From Trifolium pratense (taxonomy: Eukaryota; Streptophyta; Magnoliopsida; Fabales; Fabaceae): a stretch of DNA of 64,000 nucleotides. Of the stretch, positions 35,545 to 47,941 are shown in pieces; position 1 is the first letter of the stretch, and each line of letters begins with the position of its first letter. A model generated the notes under the pieces. It made no database searches. It had not been told where the DNA came from and saw nothing but the letters and a program-made list of their open reading frames with translations. The stretch is taken from assembly GCF_020283565.1 (NCBI RefSeq), contig NC_060060.1, forward strand, positions 62,047,257 through 62,111,256. The letters run 5' to 3'. Made by a program: the position numbers and the translations under genes.

Positions 35545-36433
35545 TTATTGGCTTTACCGGTTGTATTTCTAAAAAAATTATATTCTAATGATTAAGTCAA
35601 AGTTGATGTAAGATCAGAAAATTATAAATTATTGGGATAATTAAACATAATTATTCTAATTTTAAGTCAGCAAGAGTTCAAGAAATACAAGAAAGAGAGA
35701 GTAGAATGAATAAGATACGGTCGCTCCTCTTGAATACCATCCGGAACCCTCCTAATAGTGCTGTATTGCTATACATGACAACTTAAACTTGGTTTAAATT
35801 GTAGAGTTGTCAATTTGCTTATTAATGCAAAATATGGTTTGAGACAAAAATTTACACTTTCAATACAAGAGTGTTTTTTTTTTTTTTTTTGACAAATTCA
35901 ATACAAGAGTTTTAAAACCTCGTTTCATCTCCATTTTCATCTAATTTCCGGTCATTATATTGTTATTCTCCTCAACACAAAGAATTTTTAGTTCAGGATA
36001 GATGTTATCAATCCGAAACCGGTTCAGCAAACGAACTCATTTTCAAAAAACTTTCAAAGTTAATACTACGACATATTCACCCTGTCTAAATTGTTTGCCA
36101 TACGTCTAAGAAGCTACAAACTGTTTTAACTTCGAAATATTTTTAGAGAAACAAAAACACAATTTAAACCCCCACCCTTTCTTGTATTTTTCGCATCTTA
36201 AGAGAACGTTGAAGAATGTTCCTTCAAGCATAGAGTTTGAACAAAGTGTTTTCAACTGTCATAAAAATGTGCCAAACACTCTTTTACAAAAACTCTAAAA
36301 AAAAAATAAGTGACTTAATTTTATAGAAAAAAATAATATAATAAGGAGATTTTTAATTAAAAAGTTAAAATTACTAACTTAATTTCTGTCAAAAAAAAAA
36401 ATTATCAACTTAATTGTAGAAACACAGAGCTTT
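35545..36433. other. Downstream of PMEI, intergenic
   Basis: The PMEI duplication block ends near 35660. At 35662-35735 a piece beginning ttaagtcagcaagag resembles part of the element 2 LTR (11692 onward), so it may be a scrap of a Tat LTR. The rest has no gene; short poly-T and poly-A runs only. Confidence 0.45.
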
Positions 36434-36442
36434 TTTGCCAAT

Positions 36443-36618
36443 GAATAATGCTAGCAACACACTCTTTAACAAACACACTTCAACACTCTCTCTTTAATTG
36501 GTTGAAATTCACATGGGTCCCATAAAAAAATATGGACCCATATAACTTTTATGGGACTCATATAAATTTTAACCAATAGAAGAGTGTGTTTGTTAAAGAG
36601 TGTGTTGCTAGCACTCCC
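36443..36618. mobile_element. Mutator-type MITE (176 bp)
   Basis: A fold-back element: gctagcaacacactctttaa near the left end is found inverted at the right end, and the interior repeats cccat/atggg words. A perfect 9-bp duplication tttgccaat flanks it (36434-36442 and 36619-36627). A 9-bp duplication is typical of Mutator-like elements. No coding capacity. Confidence 0.8.
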
Positions 36619-36627
36619 TTTGCCAAT

Positions 36628-36954
36628 ATCCATCTTCGGTTCCCAGTACAGCCAATTCTCATGTTTTTTTTCTTTCAATATGTTTTGGTTAACAGACGTG
36701 GGAAACCTTAACAGACGTGGGAAACCTCTATTCAATATTCTTTTTTTAATAACTCTATTCAATATTCATTGATCAATAAAAATAGGTTATATGGTAATGG
36801 TGTGGCTATCATTTTTTTGTATAGGTGATGCTGATGCTTATCAAATATTTTTATTAAATTATTTATTTTTATTGAAATAAAAATATTAATTTATTTAAAT
36901 TGATGAATACATAACAAAAAACATGCGTACTAAAATGGGAAATCAAACGAACAC
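36628..36954. other. Intergenic, short direct repeat only
   Basis: The 18-base word aacagacgtgggaaacct occurs twice in a row at 36691 and 36710. No gene. Confidence 0.45.
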
Positions 36955-37707
36955 TGTAACGACCCAATTTTCAAATTATTAGTTTTTGTGTGTTAAAATA
37001 TTTTATTGACGTGATATTTTAATTAAGTTAATAACTTTAGTTATTTATCGAATACTTTAGTTATTAAGCGAGTAGTGAGAGTTCACGTATTATTAGGCCA
37101 AACAATTGGGATTGAGGCCCAATGGGCCTTGTGTGTGTGTGAGGGGCGCCCATTAGGGGAAAGGAATAGAGAGAGAAATTCATTTCTCTTGTTCTTGTGA
37201 AAGTGTAGAGAGAAGGGAGGCTCAAGGAGCTAGGGCATAGAGAAAGGAAGGGATTCAGGAGCAAATCTTCGAGTTTTATTCGAATCCAGGTATGAGAGTA
37301 GATTCCATAGTCGTGGGTGACACGAGGAAGGGGAGAATGTCGATTTCTCCTTACCTGAACTTTCTCCACCCCATTTTCGTTTTAGTATAGATGAGTTTTT
37401 CTTGATGGAAATCGAATCTAAGGTTCATAACATGTTTAACATGCTTTTATCATGATGTATGAACGAATTTAATGGATAAAAACGAAGTTTATAGATGATT
37501 AAACTCGAGAACTTTGTGTTCTTGAGAGTTTTGAGTAAAAGTGTTAAATCTTTACTTTTTCGGTGTTTATGATGTAGATCTATGAAATGAACCGTCCTTT
37601 TGTGTTTATACACGTTTGTAACACTTGAATACAAACTCATTTGGGATTTATAACATGAAAAATGGGATTTTTGGGGGATTTGAAGTGGAAATCGCAGGTT
37701 TTGAGCC
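36955..37707 (+). repeat. Element E: 5' part of a chromovirus LTR, cut by element D
   Basis: Starts tgtaacgacccaattttc and is homologous, in opposite orientation, to the right end of the element B LTRs (for example the gggcctt block, ggggagaatgtcgatttctcc and ggttcataacatgtttaaca). It stops at 37707, where the copia LTR begins. The rest of E should lie beyond the right edge of the window. Confidence 0.8.
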
Positions 37708-39002
37708 TGAAGGAAAATCGTAGCAAAACAGAGATGTAAAACGCAACGGAAATTAAAATTTTCCTTCGATGGATCCTTGCGAATGGACATGATCAGGGTT
37801 TCGGTTATTACCTTTGAAGAACAAATTCCTCGATTCTAAGTTGATCACAAGCACCGCACGATCGCAGCACCTCTAGCCGGTCCACACGAACAGTTTCCGT
37901 TCACCTCTTAGTGCTAGCTGCAAGAGGACGGTAGAGGGAGATTTAGTGCGGTTAGGGTTTTAGAGAATTTTAGGGTTTCTCCAAAATTCGGATTATGTGT
38001 GTAACACCAAGACTGAATTGCATAAGGCTCTATTTATAGAGCTTCTTATGTTGTCTTCAGGCCAAAGCGGTTATTGGACTTCGCAAGCCCAATACTGTTA
38101 CTAATCGCACTCCACTAATAAGTCATACTTATTTCTCCCTTCATTAACTGTCCTTATGTATGTGACCCTATAGGATCCTATGAGGTTGGCAATAATATTA
38201 ATCTCAATACTATAAACAGTGAGCGGTATCTAGCAACACATCACTGCTACCCAAGTCACAAGAATGTCACGTGATCTGACAAACCTTTCCGTGATAAATA
38301 TCGTGTGTATAATTACCCTTTCACCCTATGTCTATATTGAACACAAGGCATAGTATGTCACCCTTGCTAAGTTCAATATTAGGCCCATAGACATATCTCC
38401 TGTTATGTAGGAGGGGCAAATTCCATCTAGGTTACTCATGTCCCTCAGCGTGATTCGTGGAATACCCATCAACCAACTTTATAGTCATCCTGTTACGGAT
38501 AACGTTTGAATGGCAACAAGGTAATACACTCCTACATCTAGGGTACATAGTGATTTCAGGTCGAAGGGTGGAATACACGACTTATCACTATGAGAATATC
38601 TTATAACATTTCATAACACGCTATGTAGTATTCTCACGGTGGGTCAATCCGATACAAATGTTACCCTTAACATTTATATCTATGTGAAGACTTTATAACT
38701 CTTTATCTATGATCCGTGAGATGTGATCATCAGTGTACCAACATAATAGCCTCTATGCTTTAATGTTATCCCATTTCACTTTAAAGCTTGACTACGGATG
38801 CTTTAAGAATAGTGTTCTTATGTTTAATGGATTCTCACGATTAAGTCATACTTAACGTTCCACTTAACGAACTAACTATTCTAGGGACTTTATTATTTTC
38901 ACACATAAACATAATAAAGAAGAGCCTTTATTTAATAAATGAATTATTCAATACAAGTATCATGCAATCATAAATAATTGGCCTCTAGGGCTTACACCAA
39001 CA
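37708..39002 (-). repeat. Element D 3' LTR (1,295 bp)
   Basis: On the element strand it starts tgttggtgtaagccctagag and ends cgattttccttca. Direct repeat of 62358-63062 and beyond. Small differences include a replaced stretch near 38325-38360. Confidence 0.9.
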
Positions 39003-39028
39003 GAGCCTTCCTGACAGGAGCCCTTCGC

Positions 39029-42000
39029 TCAGCGAACTGGTGGCGAACAGAGCCAATCAGGCATACTCCTAATACCTATGCTCCTAGTATGGCCCTCATG
39101 CTTCTGCTGAGCAAGAGGTTTTGTAAGTGGGTCAGCAGCATTGTCGAGTGTTGGTACTCTGCATATCTTCACATCTCCTCTATCAATTATTTCTCGAATA
39201 AGATGATAACGCCTGAGTATATGTTTGGACTTTTGGTGAGATCTAGGCTCCTTAGCTTGTGTGATTGTGCCATTGTTATCACAAAACAGATCAATGGGAT
39301 CCACAATGCTAGGGAATATGCCAAGTTCAGTAATGAACTTCTTTATCCAAACAGCTTCCTTTGCTGCATTTGATGCAGCAATGTACTCAGCTTCCGTTGT
39401 AGAATCAGCAACTGTATCTTGCTTTGAACTCTTCTAGCTCACAGCGCCACCATTTATGTAAAACACAAAGCCAGACTGCGATCTAAAATCATCCCTATCT
39501 GTCTGGAAGCTAGCATCAGTGTAACCAATTACATTTAGCTCTTCTTGACCTCCATATATTAGGAATGAGTCCTTAGTCCTTAGTCCTTCTTAAGTACTTA
39601 AGGATATTCTTGATAGCTACCCAATGAGCCTCACCAGGATCAGACTGATATCGGCTCGTTGCGCTTAAGGCATATAAAACATCTGGACGAGTACATATCA
39701 TGGCATACATGATAGATCCTATAGATGATGCATAAGCAATCTTACTCATGCGATCCCTTTCTTCCTTAGACGAAGGGGATTGTGTTTTCGAAAGACACAA
39801 GCCATGCTGCATAGGAATGAATCCTTTCTTGGAATCATGCATATTAAAGCGTCTCATCACTTTATCTATGTATGTACTCTGACTTAAGCCAAGCAGTTTC
39901 TGAGATCTATCTCTATAGATTCTTATTCCTAATATATAGGCTGTTTCACCCAGATCTTTCATAGAAAAGCAATCCCCTAACCAAGTTTTAACTTGTTGCA
40001 ATGTAGGGATGTCGTTTCCTATAAGTAATATGTCATCTACATACAATACTAGGAACACGAAGATTCCAACTGTTTCACAGTTTCATCAAAACGAAAAGAT
40101 TCCAACTTCATTCTTGATGAATCCAAACTGTTTCACAGTTTCATCAAAACGAAGATTCCAACTTCTGGAAGCTTGCTTCAATCCGTAGATTGATCGCTGT
40201 AATTTGCATATTTTTTTGACTTCACCTGGAATGCAAAAACCTTCAGGTTGTGTCATGTACACATCCTCAAGGAGACTCCCATTAAGGAAGGCAGTTTTTA
40301 CATCCATCTGCCAAATTTCATAATCATAGTATGCGGCGATGGCAAGTAAGATCTGAATGGATTTAATCATCGCAACTGGTGAAAAGGTTTCATCATAGTC
40401 TACGCCATGAATTTGTTTGAAACCTTTAGCAACCAATCGCGCTTTATATGTCTGTACCTTTCCATCAATGTCCGTCTTCTTCTTGAAGACCCATTTGCAT
40501 CCTATGGGCTTGACCCCATCAGGAGCTTCCACCAAGTTCCAAACTTGGTTTGTGTACATGGAATCCATTTCAGATTTCATGGCTTCAAGCCACTTCTCAG
40601 ATTCAGGGCCAGTAATGGCCTCTTGGTAAGTCACAGGCTCATCTTGATCCATGAGTAATACATCACCTTGTTCCGATATGAGATATCTATATCTTTCAGG
40701 TTCTTGACGTATCCTATTGGACCTACGTGGTTCTTGTGTTACATGAGCAGGATTCTCTGTCACAACATCTTGTGCATCCTGCTCTTGTTCCTCCATTGGT
40801 GTGTCATTACTTTGTGGATCGTGAATTTCTTCAAGATCTACTTTCCTCCCACTGATTCCTTTGGAAACAAAGTCATTTTCTAGGAATACTCCTGTTCGAG
40901 CGACAAACACTTTGCCCTCAGAAGGATTGTAGAAGTGATATCCTTTCGTCTCTTTTGGATATCCCACAAAGAAGCACTTGTCAGATTTAGGTTCAAGTTT
41001 AGTAGAAATTTAACGTTTTACATAAACTTCGCAACCCCAAATATTTAAGTAAGACATATGTGGTTTCTTGCCACTCCATATTTGATATGGTGTCTTTTCA
41101 ACCGTTTTAGAAGGAACACGGTTAAGTGTATAAGCTGCTGTTAATAGAGCATGTCCCCAAAAGGAGTTTGGAAGATCAGCGTGACTCATCATTGACCGTA
41201 CCATGTCCAAAAGGGTGCGGTTTCTTCTCTCAGATACACCATTCCATTGTGGTGTTCCAGGAGGAGTGAGTTGGGATAGGATCCCACACTCTTTTAGATG
41301 GTCATGAAACTCTAGGCTAAAATACTCACTTCCTCGATCTGATCGAAGGGTTTTGATTTTCTTTCCTAGATGGTTTTGTACTTCATTTTTAAATTCTTTG
41401 AACTTTTCAAAGGATTCGGATTTATGCTTCATTAGATACACATATCCATATCTACTGTAGTCATCAGTAAATGTGATGAAGTATTGAAAACCTCCTCCAG
41501 CATGTGTGTTCAATGATCCACATACATCAGTATGTATGAGAGCCAAGAGATCACTTGCCCTTTCACCTTTACCAGTGAATGGGGTCTTTGTCATTTTTCC
41601 CAATAAGCAAGATCTTCATGTTTCAAAAGATTCATAATCAAATGAATCCAAGAGCCCATCTTTATGGAGCTTGGAAATGCGTTTCTCATTGATATGGCCT
41701 AAACGACAGTGCCAAAGGTATGTAGGATTTAACTCATTAGGTTTAATCCTTTTTGTATCAATGCTATAAATTGGCATTTCAAGATCAAGAATATATAATC
41801 CATTACTCATTTGTGTTGTGGCATAAAAGATATCATTTAAATAAATGGAGCAACAATTGTTCTTTATTATAAATGAAAAGGCAAGTTTTTCCAAACAAGA
41901 AACAGAAATGATATTCCTGCTAATGGCAGGTACATAAAAACAGTTCTCTAACTGTATTATTAAACCATAAGGTAAAGTCAAATTAAAAACTCCTACAGCT

Positions 42001-42782
42001 AATGCGGCAACTCTTGCTCCATTTCCCACTCGTAGGTCGACTTCTCCTTTAGCCAAATCTCTACTCCTTTGCAACCCCTGCACATTAGTACAAATGTGAG
42101 AACCACATCCGGTATCTAATACCCATGTAGAAGAAGTAGATAAATTAATTTCAATAACAAAGATACCTGCTGAGTTGCAACTCTCTATTCCATTCTTCTT
42201 GTCCTCCAGGTATTTTGGGCAGTTCCACTTCCAATGTCTAGTCTTGTTACAGTGGAAGCACTTACCCTCCTTTGCAATGCCACCAGTAGGCTTCAAAGCT
42301 TTAGGGTTAGGTTTGGGTTTGGCAACTTCCTTGCCCTTCCCTTTTCCGCCCTTTCCTTTGTTGCCCTTCTTGTGATTCCCATTGCCGATCATTAGAACTT
42401 GATTCGACTTCCCTTTTGATCTCATGTTTTGTTCTGCTTGTCTCAACATTTTTAATAGTTGTGGTAGAGTTTTCTCCATGTCTGACATGGTGAAGTTCAG
42501 CACAAACTGATTAAAGCTCTCCGGCAACGATTGCAGGATGAGATCAGTTGCAAGCTCATCACCGAGTGGAAATCCCAATTTTGCCAAGTTCCCCACGTAC
42601 CCAATCATCTTGAGCACGTGTGGACTTACAGGAGATCCTTCAACTAGCTTAGCTTGAAAAGGGCTTTGGAAACCTCAAACCTCTCAATTCTGGCTTGCTC
42701 TTGGTAAAGCGTTTTAAAGTGTTCGATCATATTGAACGCATTCATTTCCTCAAGTTGCTTCTGAAGCTCTGAGGTCATGGTA
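39029..42782 (-). pseudogene. Element D gag (C-terminal), protease, integrase, RT and RNase H
   Basis: Minus strand, mostly one frame. Gag after the element B insertion begins MTSELQKQLEEMNAF (42778) with a 1-base frameshift near 42650; zinc knuckle CFHCNKTRHWKWNC near 42260 (the usual Gly is replaced by Thr); protease DTGCGSHICT near 42110; integrase with HTDVCGSL, LRSDRGSEYF and WNGVSERRNRT. Nonsense codons lie near 41613 and at 41010-41012. RT has WVFKKKTDIDGK, DVKTAFLNGSLLEDV and YVDDILLIG, but a local duplication at 40070-40164 replaces about 16 residues before YVDD. RNase H is shifted near 39570 and ends with DPLTKPLAQQK. Product would be the copia polyprotein; this copy cannot make it. 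Confidence 0.88.
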
Positions 42783-42787
42783 GCCAG

Positions 42788-44803
42788 TGTAACACCCAAA
42801 CCCATTATTTATATATTTCTACCTTTAGTAAAATCTTTTTCAAAATACGCAACGGAAAGTCACATTTAATTTATTGAATATCGGTTCGAGTATTACACTC
42901 CTCTACCAAAATAATACTAATGTAGTTAATTAGTAAAAATACTTGTTTATACAAATGTTAAATCAACTAATGTATTTATTAGCTATACAAAACAACCTAG
43001 ATAAGGAGACTCTATATACATATAAAACCCCTTTTCCCGTGTCACAATCAAAGCAGAGCTTCACCGACGACTCGACATCGAATACCACAAAACCTGTAAA
43101 TCTGGACCCCCAACGGCCCAGCACATAACACATAAAAGAGAGTTAGATAACATACTCAAAATATACAAGTGTAAGTAAAGGGTACTTAAACACTTCTTCA
43201 TAAAACATGCATAATCATACATTATACATATACATCACTATCATTCATGCATATTCATATATCATGCATATACTTCATTTATCACCTAATCAATCATTCA
43301 CAAAATACATCAAACATATAGTTTCACGTTGTCTCGAACAATACCAAAACATCAACAAATACATTGTTCAGATTATGGTCATGACGGACCCTGCGTTGTT
43401 CATTTTATAGTCATGACGGACTCTGCTCCTCACATACGGATTAACAATCAACATTTACCAAGTATGTGTCAAACATCATTTATTATAAAATGCACACATA
43501 ATCCCTAATGCAATCTAATGCTTCACATTCATGTTATGTCCTCTAGACACCTCTAATGCATGTGGTACCATCGTCTTTATCAGAGTATCTCACCTCCGAT
43601 ATCCTTCTTTATCAAACAAATATAGTTCGATATCCTTCTTTATTGGACAAGCCAATATCCCTAAATATTCGTGATGCATGTACTCAAAACTCATGAATAT
43701 ATTCATCAACAATTATGGCATATAGCCCATCAACAATAACGTGGAACACTATCCAACGTTCGTCTTTATTAAGATAATCAATACCTTAATATCCGTCTTT
43801 ATTAGAATAACATAATTCTAATATCCTTCTTTATTAAGTTGATTAACACCTTAATATACTTCATTTATACTTCATACATAATTAACAATCAATTAATGAT
43901 TAGCAATGAGCATTATAAGCATCAACATGCATCAACAATCATGTAAGAATAAGACACTGATTTGAAAATACATGCAAAGGAAGACAGCAGCTGAAAATTT
44001 GTGAAATCTGCAACATTTTCGCCTGAGGCGAAACATTTTCGCCTGGGGCGAAATAACCTCACTGACACATTTTCTACACAAAAACGCCCAAAAATCCCAT
44101 TTTTCATGTTATAAACCCCAAATAAGTTTATATTCAAGTGCAACAAACATATCTAAACACAAAAGGACGGTTCATTTCTCAGATCTACATCATAAACATC
44201 GAAAAAGTAAAGATTGAACACTTTTTCATCAAAACTCTCAAGAACACAAAGTTCTTGAGTTTAATCTTTCATAAACTCGTTTTTAACCATTATTTTCGTT
44301 CATTAACCATGTTAAAAGCATGTTAAACATATTAAGAACCTTAGAAACGATTTCCATCATGAAAATCCATTCCAAACTAAAACGAAAATGGGGTGGAGGA
44401 AGTTCGGGTGAGGAGAAATCGACATTCTCCCCTTCCTCGGGTCACCCACGAATATGAAATTTACTCTCTTACCTTGGATCGACGAACTCACGAAGATTGC
44501 TCCTCGAATCCCTTCTCCAAGCTCTTGCTCTAGCTCCATGCTCTCCCTTCTCTCTTCATTCTCCCAAAAACAAGAAAAATGAACTCTTTCTCTCACTACA
44601 AGGGCTAAATAGCGCCCCCCTCTAGCTCACAAGGCCCAATGGGCCTCAAGCCCAATAGCTTGGCCCAACTCACGTTAACTCTCACTAACTCGCGCGTTAA
44701 CTAAAACTCTCGATAAATAACTTAAAGTTACTATCTTACTTAAAAACCACATCACCAAATAATTAAACACTTAAATAGTGAATAGTAAATTTGGGTCGTT
44801 ACA
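42788..44803 (-). repeat. Element B 3' LTR (2,016 bp)
   Basis: Starts tgtaacaccc and ends gggtcgttaca in plus reading. Two tandem stem-loops are at 44018-44032 and 44038-44052 (ttcgcc/ggcgaa). Small frames in it recur in the other LTR and are not genes. Confidence 0.93.
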
Positions 44804-47800
44804 ACTCTCCCCTACTTAAAAGATTTTCGCCCTCGAAAATTACGCTACTAAAACAACTTCGGATAACTCCTGTATCCGACCCTCCAACGAAACGCTCAAA
44901 ACACTACACATTACCAAGTTTGACAAAATTAGTTTATCCCATCCAACACAATTTTTGTCCATTTATCAACAAGAGATCAAGGACGGCCAGTTCCTCAATT
45001 TGTCGATAAATATTCAATAATCATGATATCGGCACAAAACATTCTTATCAAACCGCTAAAACGTCCACTCCGCACGAAACATCCATAGATTCACATTCTA
45101 CGACCTCACAACGTTACCCTAAAACTGGTACAACCAATTGAACACACTCCGAAAGGTACTCCCATGGAATACTCCACAACTCCACAAATCTTATAAGTCT
45201 CTGATTCCCTCATGAATCACTTAACCGTGGTACACCACTTATTCATATTCGAATCTTATTCCAACATATCACTCGATAATTCAATTCCAACAATCACTTG
45301 ATGACCAACATTCTCAAATCTTCCTCGACACATCCTAGAAATTATCGTTTCCAACTGTCAAATTCCTTTTCTCACATTGAGTGGAATTCAATACGACTAC
45401 TTTGTTCCCAAGTAATCTCTCAACCAATATTTGCATTCCTTAACGTAAACGTTTTCCAACACCACTTCTCCTTAGTACATTCGATCCCAAAATCAAACTC
45501 TTGAATTAAATCCACAAAGCTCCAAATACTCGTCATACGATCTAACTCTATCCATTAAATTCTAATATAAGGTACAAGGTCTTCCAATATCAACTCTTTG
45601 TCTTAGTATTCTTACTAGCGACTCCTTGTCTACTCCCAACCTGACATTTCTAGAAAATTTCTAAAAATTCTCGTCCAAAATACATTTTAAGTTATGCACC
45701 AAATAACTACCGTTCCATCATCCATGATGAAACAATTTAAAATCCTTTACTTCATTGTCACCGATTAAGACCATACTACATCAACATCCACGATGCATCT
45801 AACAAAACTAGTCTCTACCGACTCTTCCATTCCACAAATCCAAATTCCTTAGCAAATACTTACTCACTCTTATCTTGTGGGCACTACCAAATGCTCTCTG
45901 ACACTTACCTTAGGCATCACCTTCAACTCCTTACTATATGTGCTCAAACACAACATCTACTCACATGTGCGGTAATCCTTTTCGCAAACTCTCACCTAAC
46001 ACAAGTCACTTCCAACATGACCTCCTATTACTCACTCTCAACACGTTCTCCAATGGCTAACTTTCTTATTCTTCATCATTCAAAAATGATACCTCTCTTT
46101 TAGCTTCATCTCCACTTCTAGGATCTCATTCAACTTCGACACAAATTGCCCTGTCATTATCCAAATCCAATTACCCTTTCTTCGGCAAGCCTCTCACAAA
46201 ATCTTTCGAATAAACTCGACTACTCATACAATCCTCACTTCCAACGATTCAACAAACATACCAATCCTATTATGATATTTCTCAATTCCATTCTTATTTA
46301 CTTTAAAACCTACTTCCTTTCATCGATTAATTAACACCAACGGTTCACTAATCTTCACATCTCTTTCTCTAAGCTTCTCAGATCTCTTCCGAAAGTCACT
46401 CCACACACTAGACTTAGAACTCCAAATTGTTCAACCAATTCATCCTACTACCATATGCACGACTCACATAAAGCTTCTTACTCAAGAATCCGGTACAACA
46501 TCCGATCCACTTGGATGACAACTTACTTCAAAATCATCACCTCCTCAAGAATCTCAATCACTCCCTCTTCTTCATATTCGACTCATTTCGATCAAACAGG
46601 TACTTCAACTTTGGTCCACAAAACACGCCTCCATACTTTTAGTGCAACACATGATTTCCAATCATTCCGAATACTCTTCATCTTACTTAACCAATCTCAC
46701 TAACGCCTCACGGCGAAACACTTGGTCCGACAACTCCTCTTCTAATAGTTTCTCACAACTTGTTACGCCCATTCATTCCACTTCGAACAACGTCGCCAAT
46801 TCCTGAATATTCCGCTTCAAGAACATCTCTACTCATCTCATCTTCTCACGATCGAAACATCTCGTAGGGATATAACCTTCTCCCCCACTTATCTCAAACC
46901 CACCTACACTCTTCCACTAGAACTTCTGGTGCTCACACCTAACGGTTCTATCGTCTCTAAACATATTCTTCCTAAGAAGAAACTAGTATCGACATCGTTT
47001 ATACGCATGTCGCATATAGGGGACAAAACCTAACCCACGATACCTAAACACTAACACAAATTCATGCAAGCATTCAAGTAACCTATACTTCCCTCACTTC
47101 TCAAAGTTAGGAAATCAAAACAACACAAAAAAATGAACATTGCATAGCAATAATTCATACTCACATTCAATCAACTCAGAACAAGACGTCAACAAAATAA
47201 ATTTCTTGTCTGGCTCCCTCGCTTAGCAAAAGCTAGCGAGCTCCCGACGAGACAAGTCAAAAACATTCACAGGATTTAGCAAGACTTAGCGAGACTCAGC
47301 GAGGTTCATTCTTCGCCTAGCGAGCACATCCAAAAATCTGGGTGCTCTGCTACGGTTTTGAACTTACGCTCACTAAACTCTCGTTTTCTCGACTCACTAA
47401 TCCACAAAATCCAAACATATAACAAACACATACCAGGACACATTAATATCCTACTCTTCTCACCATTTTGAAAATTAATTTTCACTCACCCAAAAGAAAA
47501 TAACTCTATATTTTCATCAAAATCTTCAAGAAATAATATTAGTTTTTAAAATTATTTCAAATCATTACCACATGCAGTTTTATATCATGCCGGATCGTCA
47601 CATGCAGTTTTACATCATGCCGGATCATCAACAATTAGCAAATAAGCATCAATCCATCAAGTTTAAACTACAAAAAGGTTAAACTCTACGCATATACAAC
47701 TATTATAAACATAGGAGTATAGCACTCACACCATTACTCACAAAAAAACGAATAATTTAATCCAATTCACATCACTCATAGTTCCTAAATAAACAACATG

Positions 47801-47927
47801 AATGATTTCATAAAACAAACACAACAATATTGTTAGACAAACACGACTGACACACAATACTCACTTGGTCTGACTGCACAGACCTGCTCTGATCGACACA
47901 TAACCCACACAGTCCGAAGACAACGGG
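44804..47927 (-). pseudogene. Element B interior: heavily decayed gag-pol DNA
   Basis: No reading frame survives. On the minus strand, 46740-46780 aligns with the RT start of element 1 (gtgtttcgcc block, element 1 position about 6210), and 46470-46660 aligns with RNase H (a tttgatcgaaatgagtcgaa block against element 1 about 7220-7340), with many substitutions, stops and gaps; RT between them is gone. The segment next to the 3' LTR matches the end of pol and the tract before the LTR (tttcgagggcgaaaa). At 47200-47640 there are LTR-like pieces with gcgag words. The decay is far greater than LTR divergence. Confidence 0.75.
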
Positions 47928-47939
47928 GCTCTGATACCA
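47928..47939 (-). other. Element B primer binding site
   Basis: Reads tggtatcagagc on the minus strand, two bases inside the 5' LTR; initiator Met tRNA type, as in element 1. It is intact although the interior is not. Confidence 0.88.
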
Positions 47940-47941
47940 AT

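Noticed and set aside
45298..46703. Several plus-strand frames of 60-80 residues inside element B
   Set aside because: They lie opposite to decayed gag-pol DNA, have low-complexity Ser/Thr/His-rich content and no family signal.
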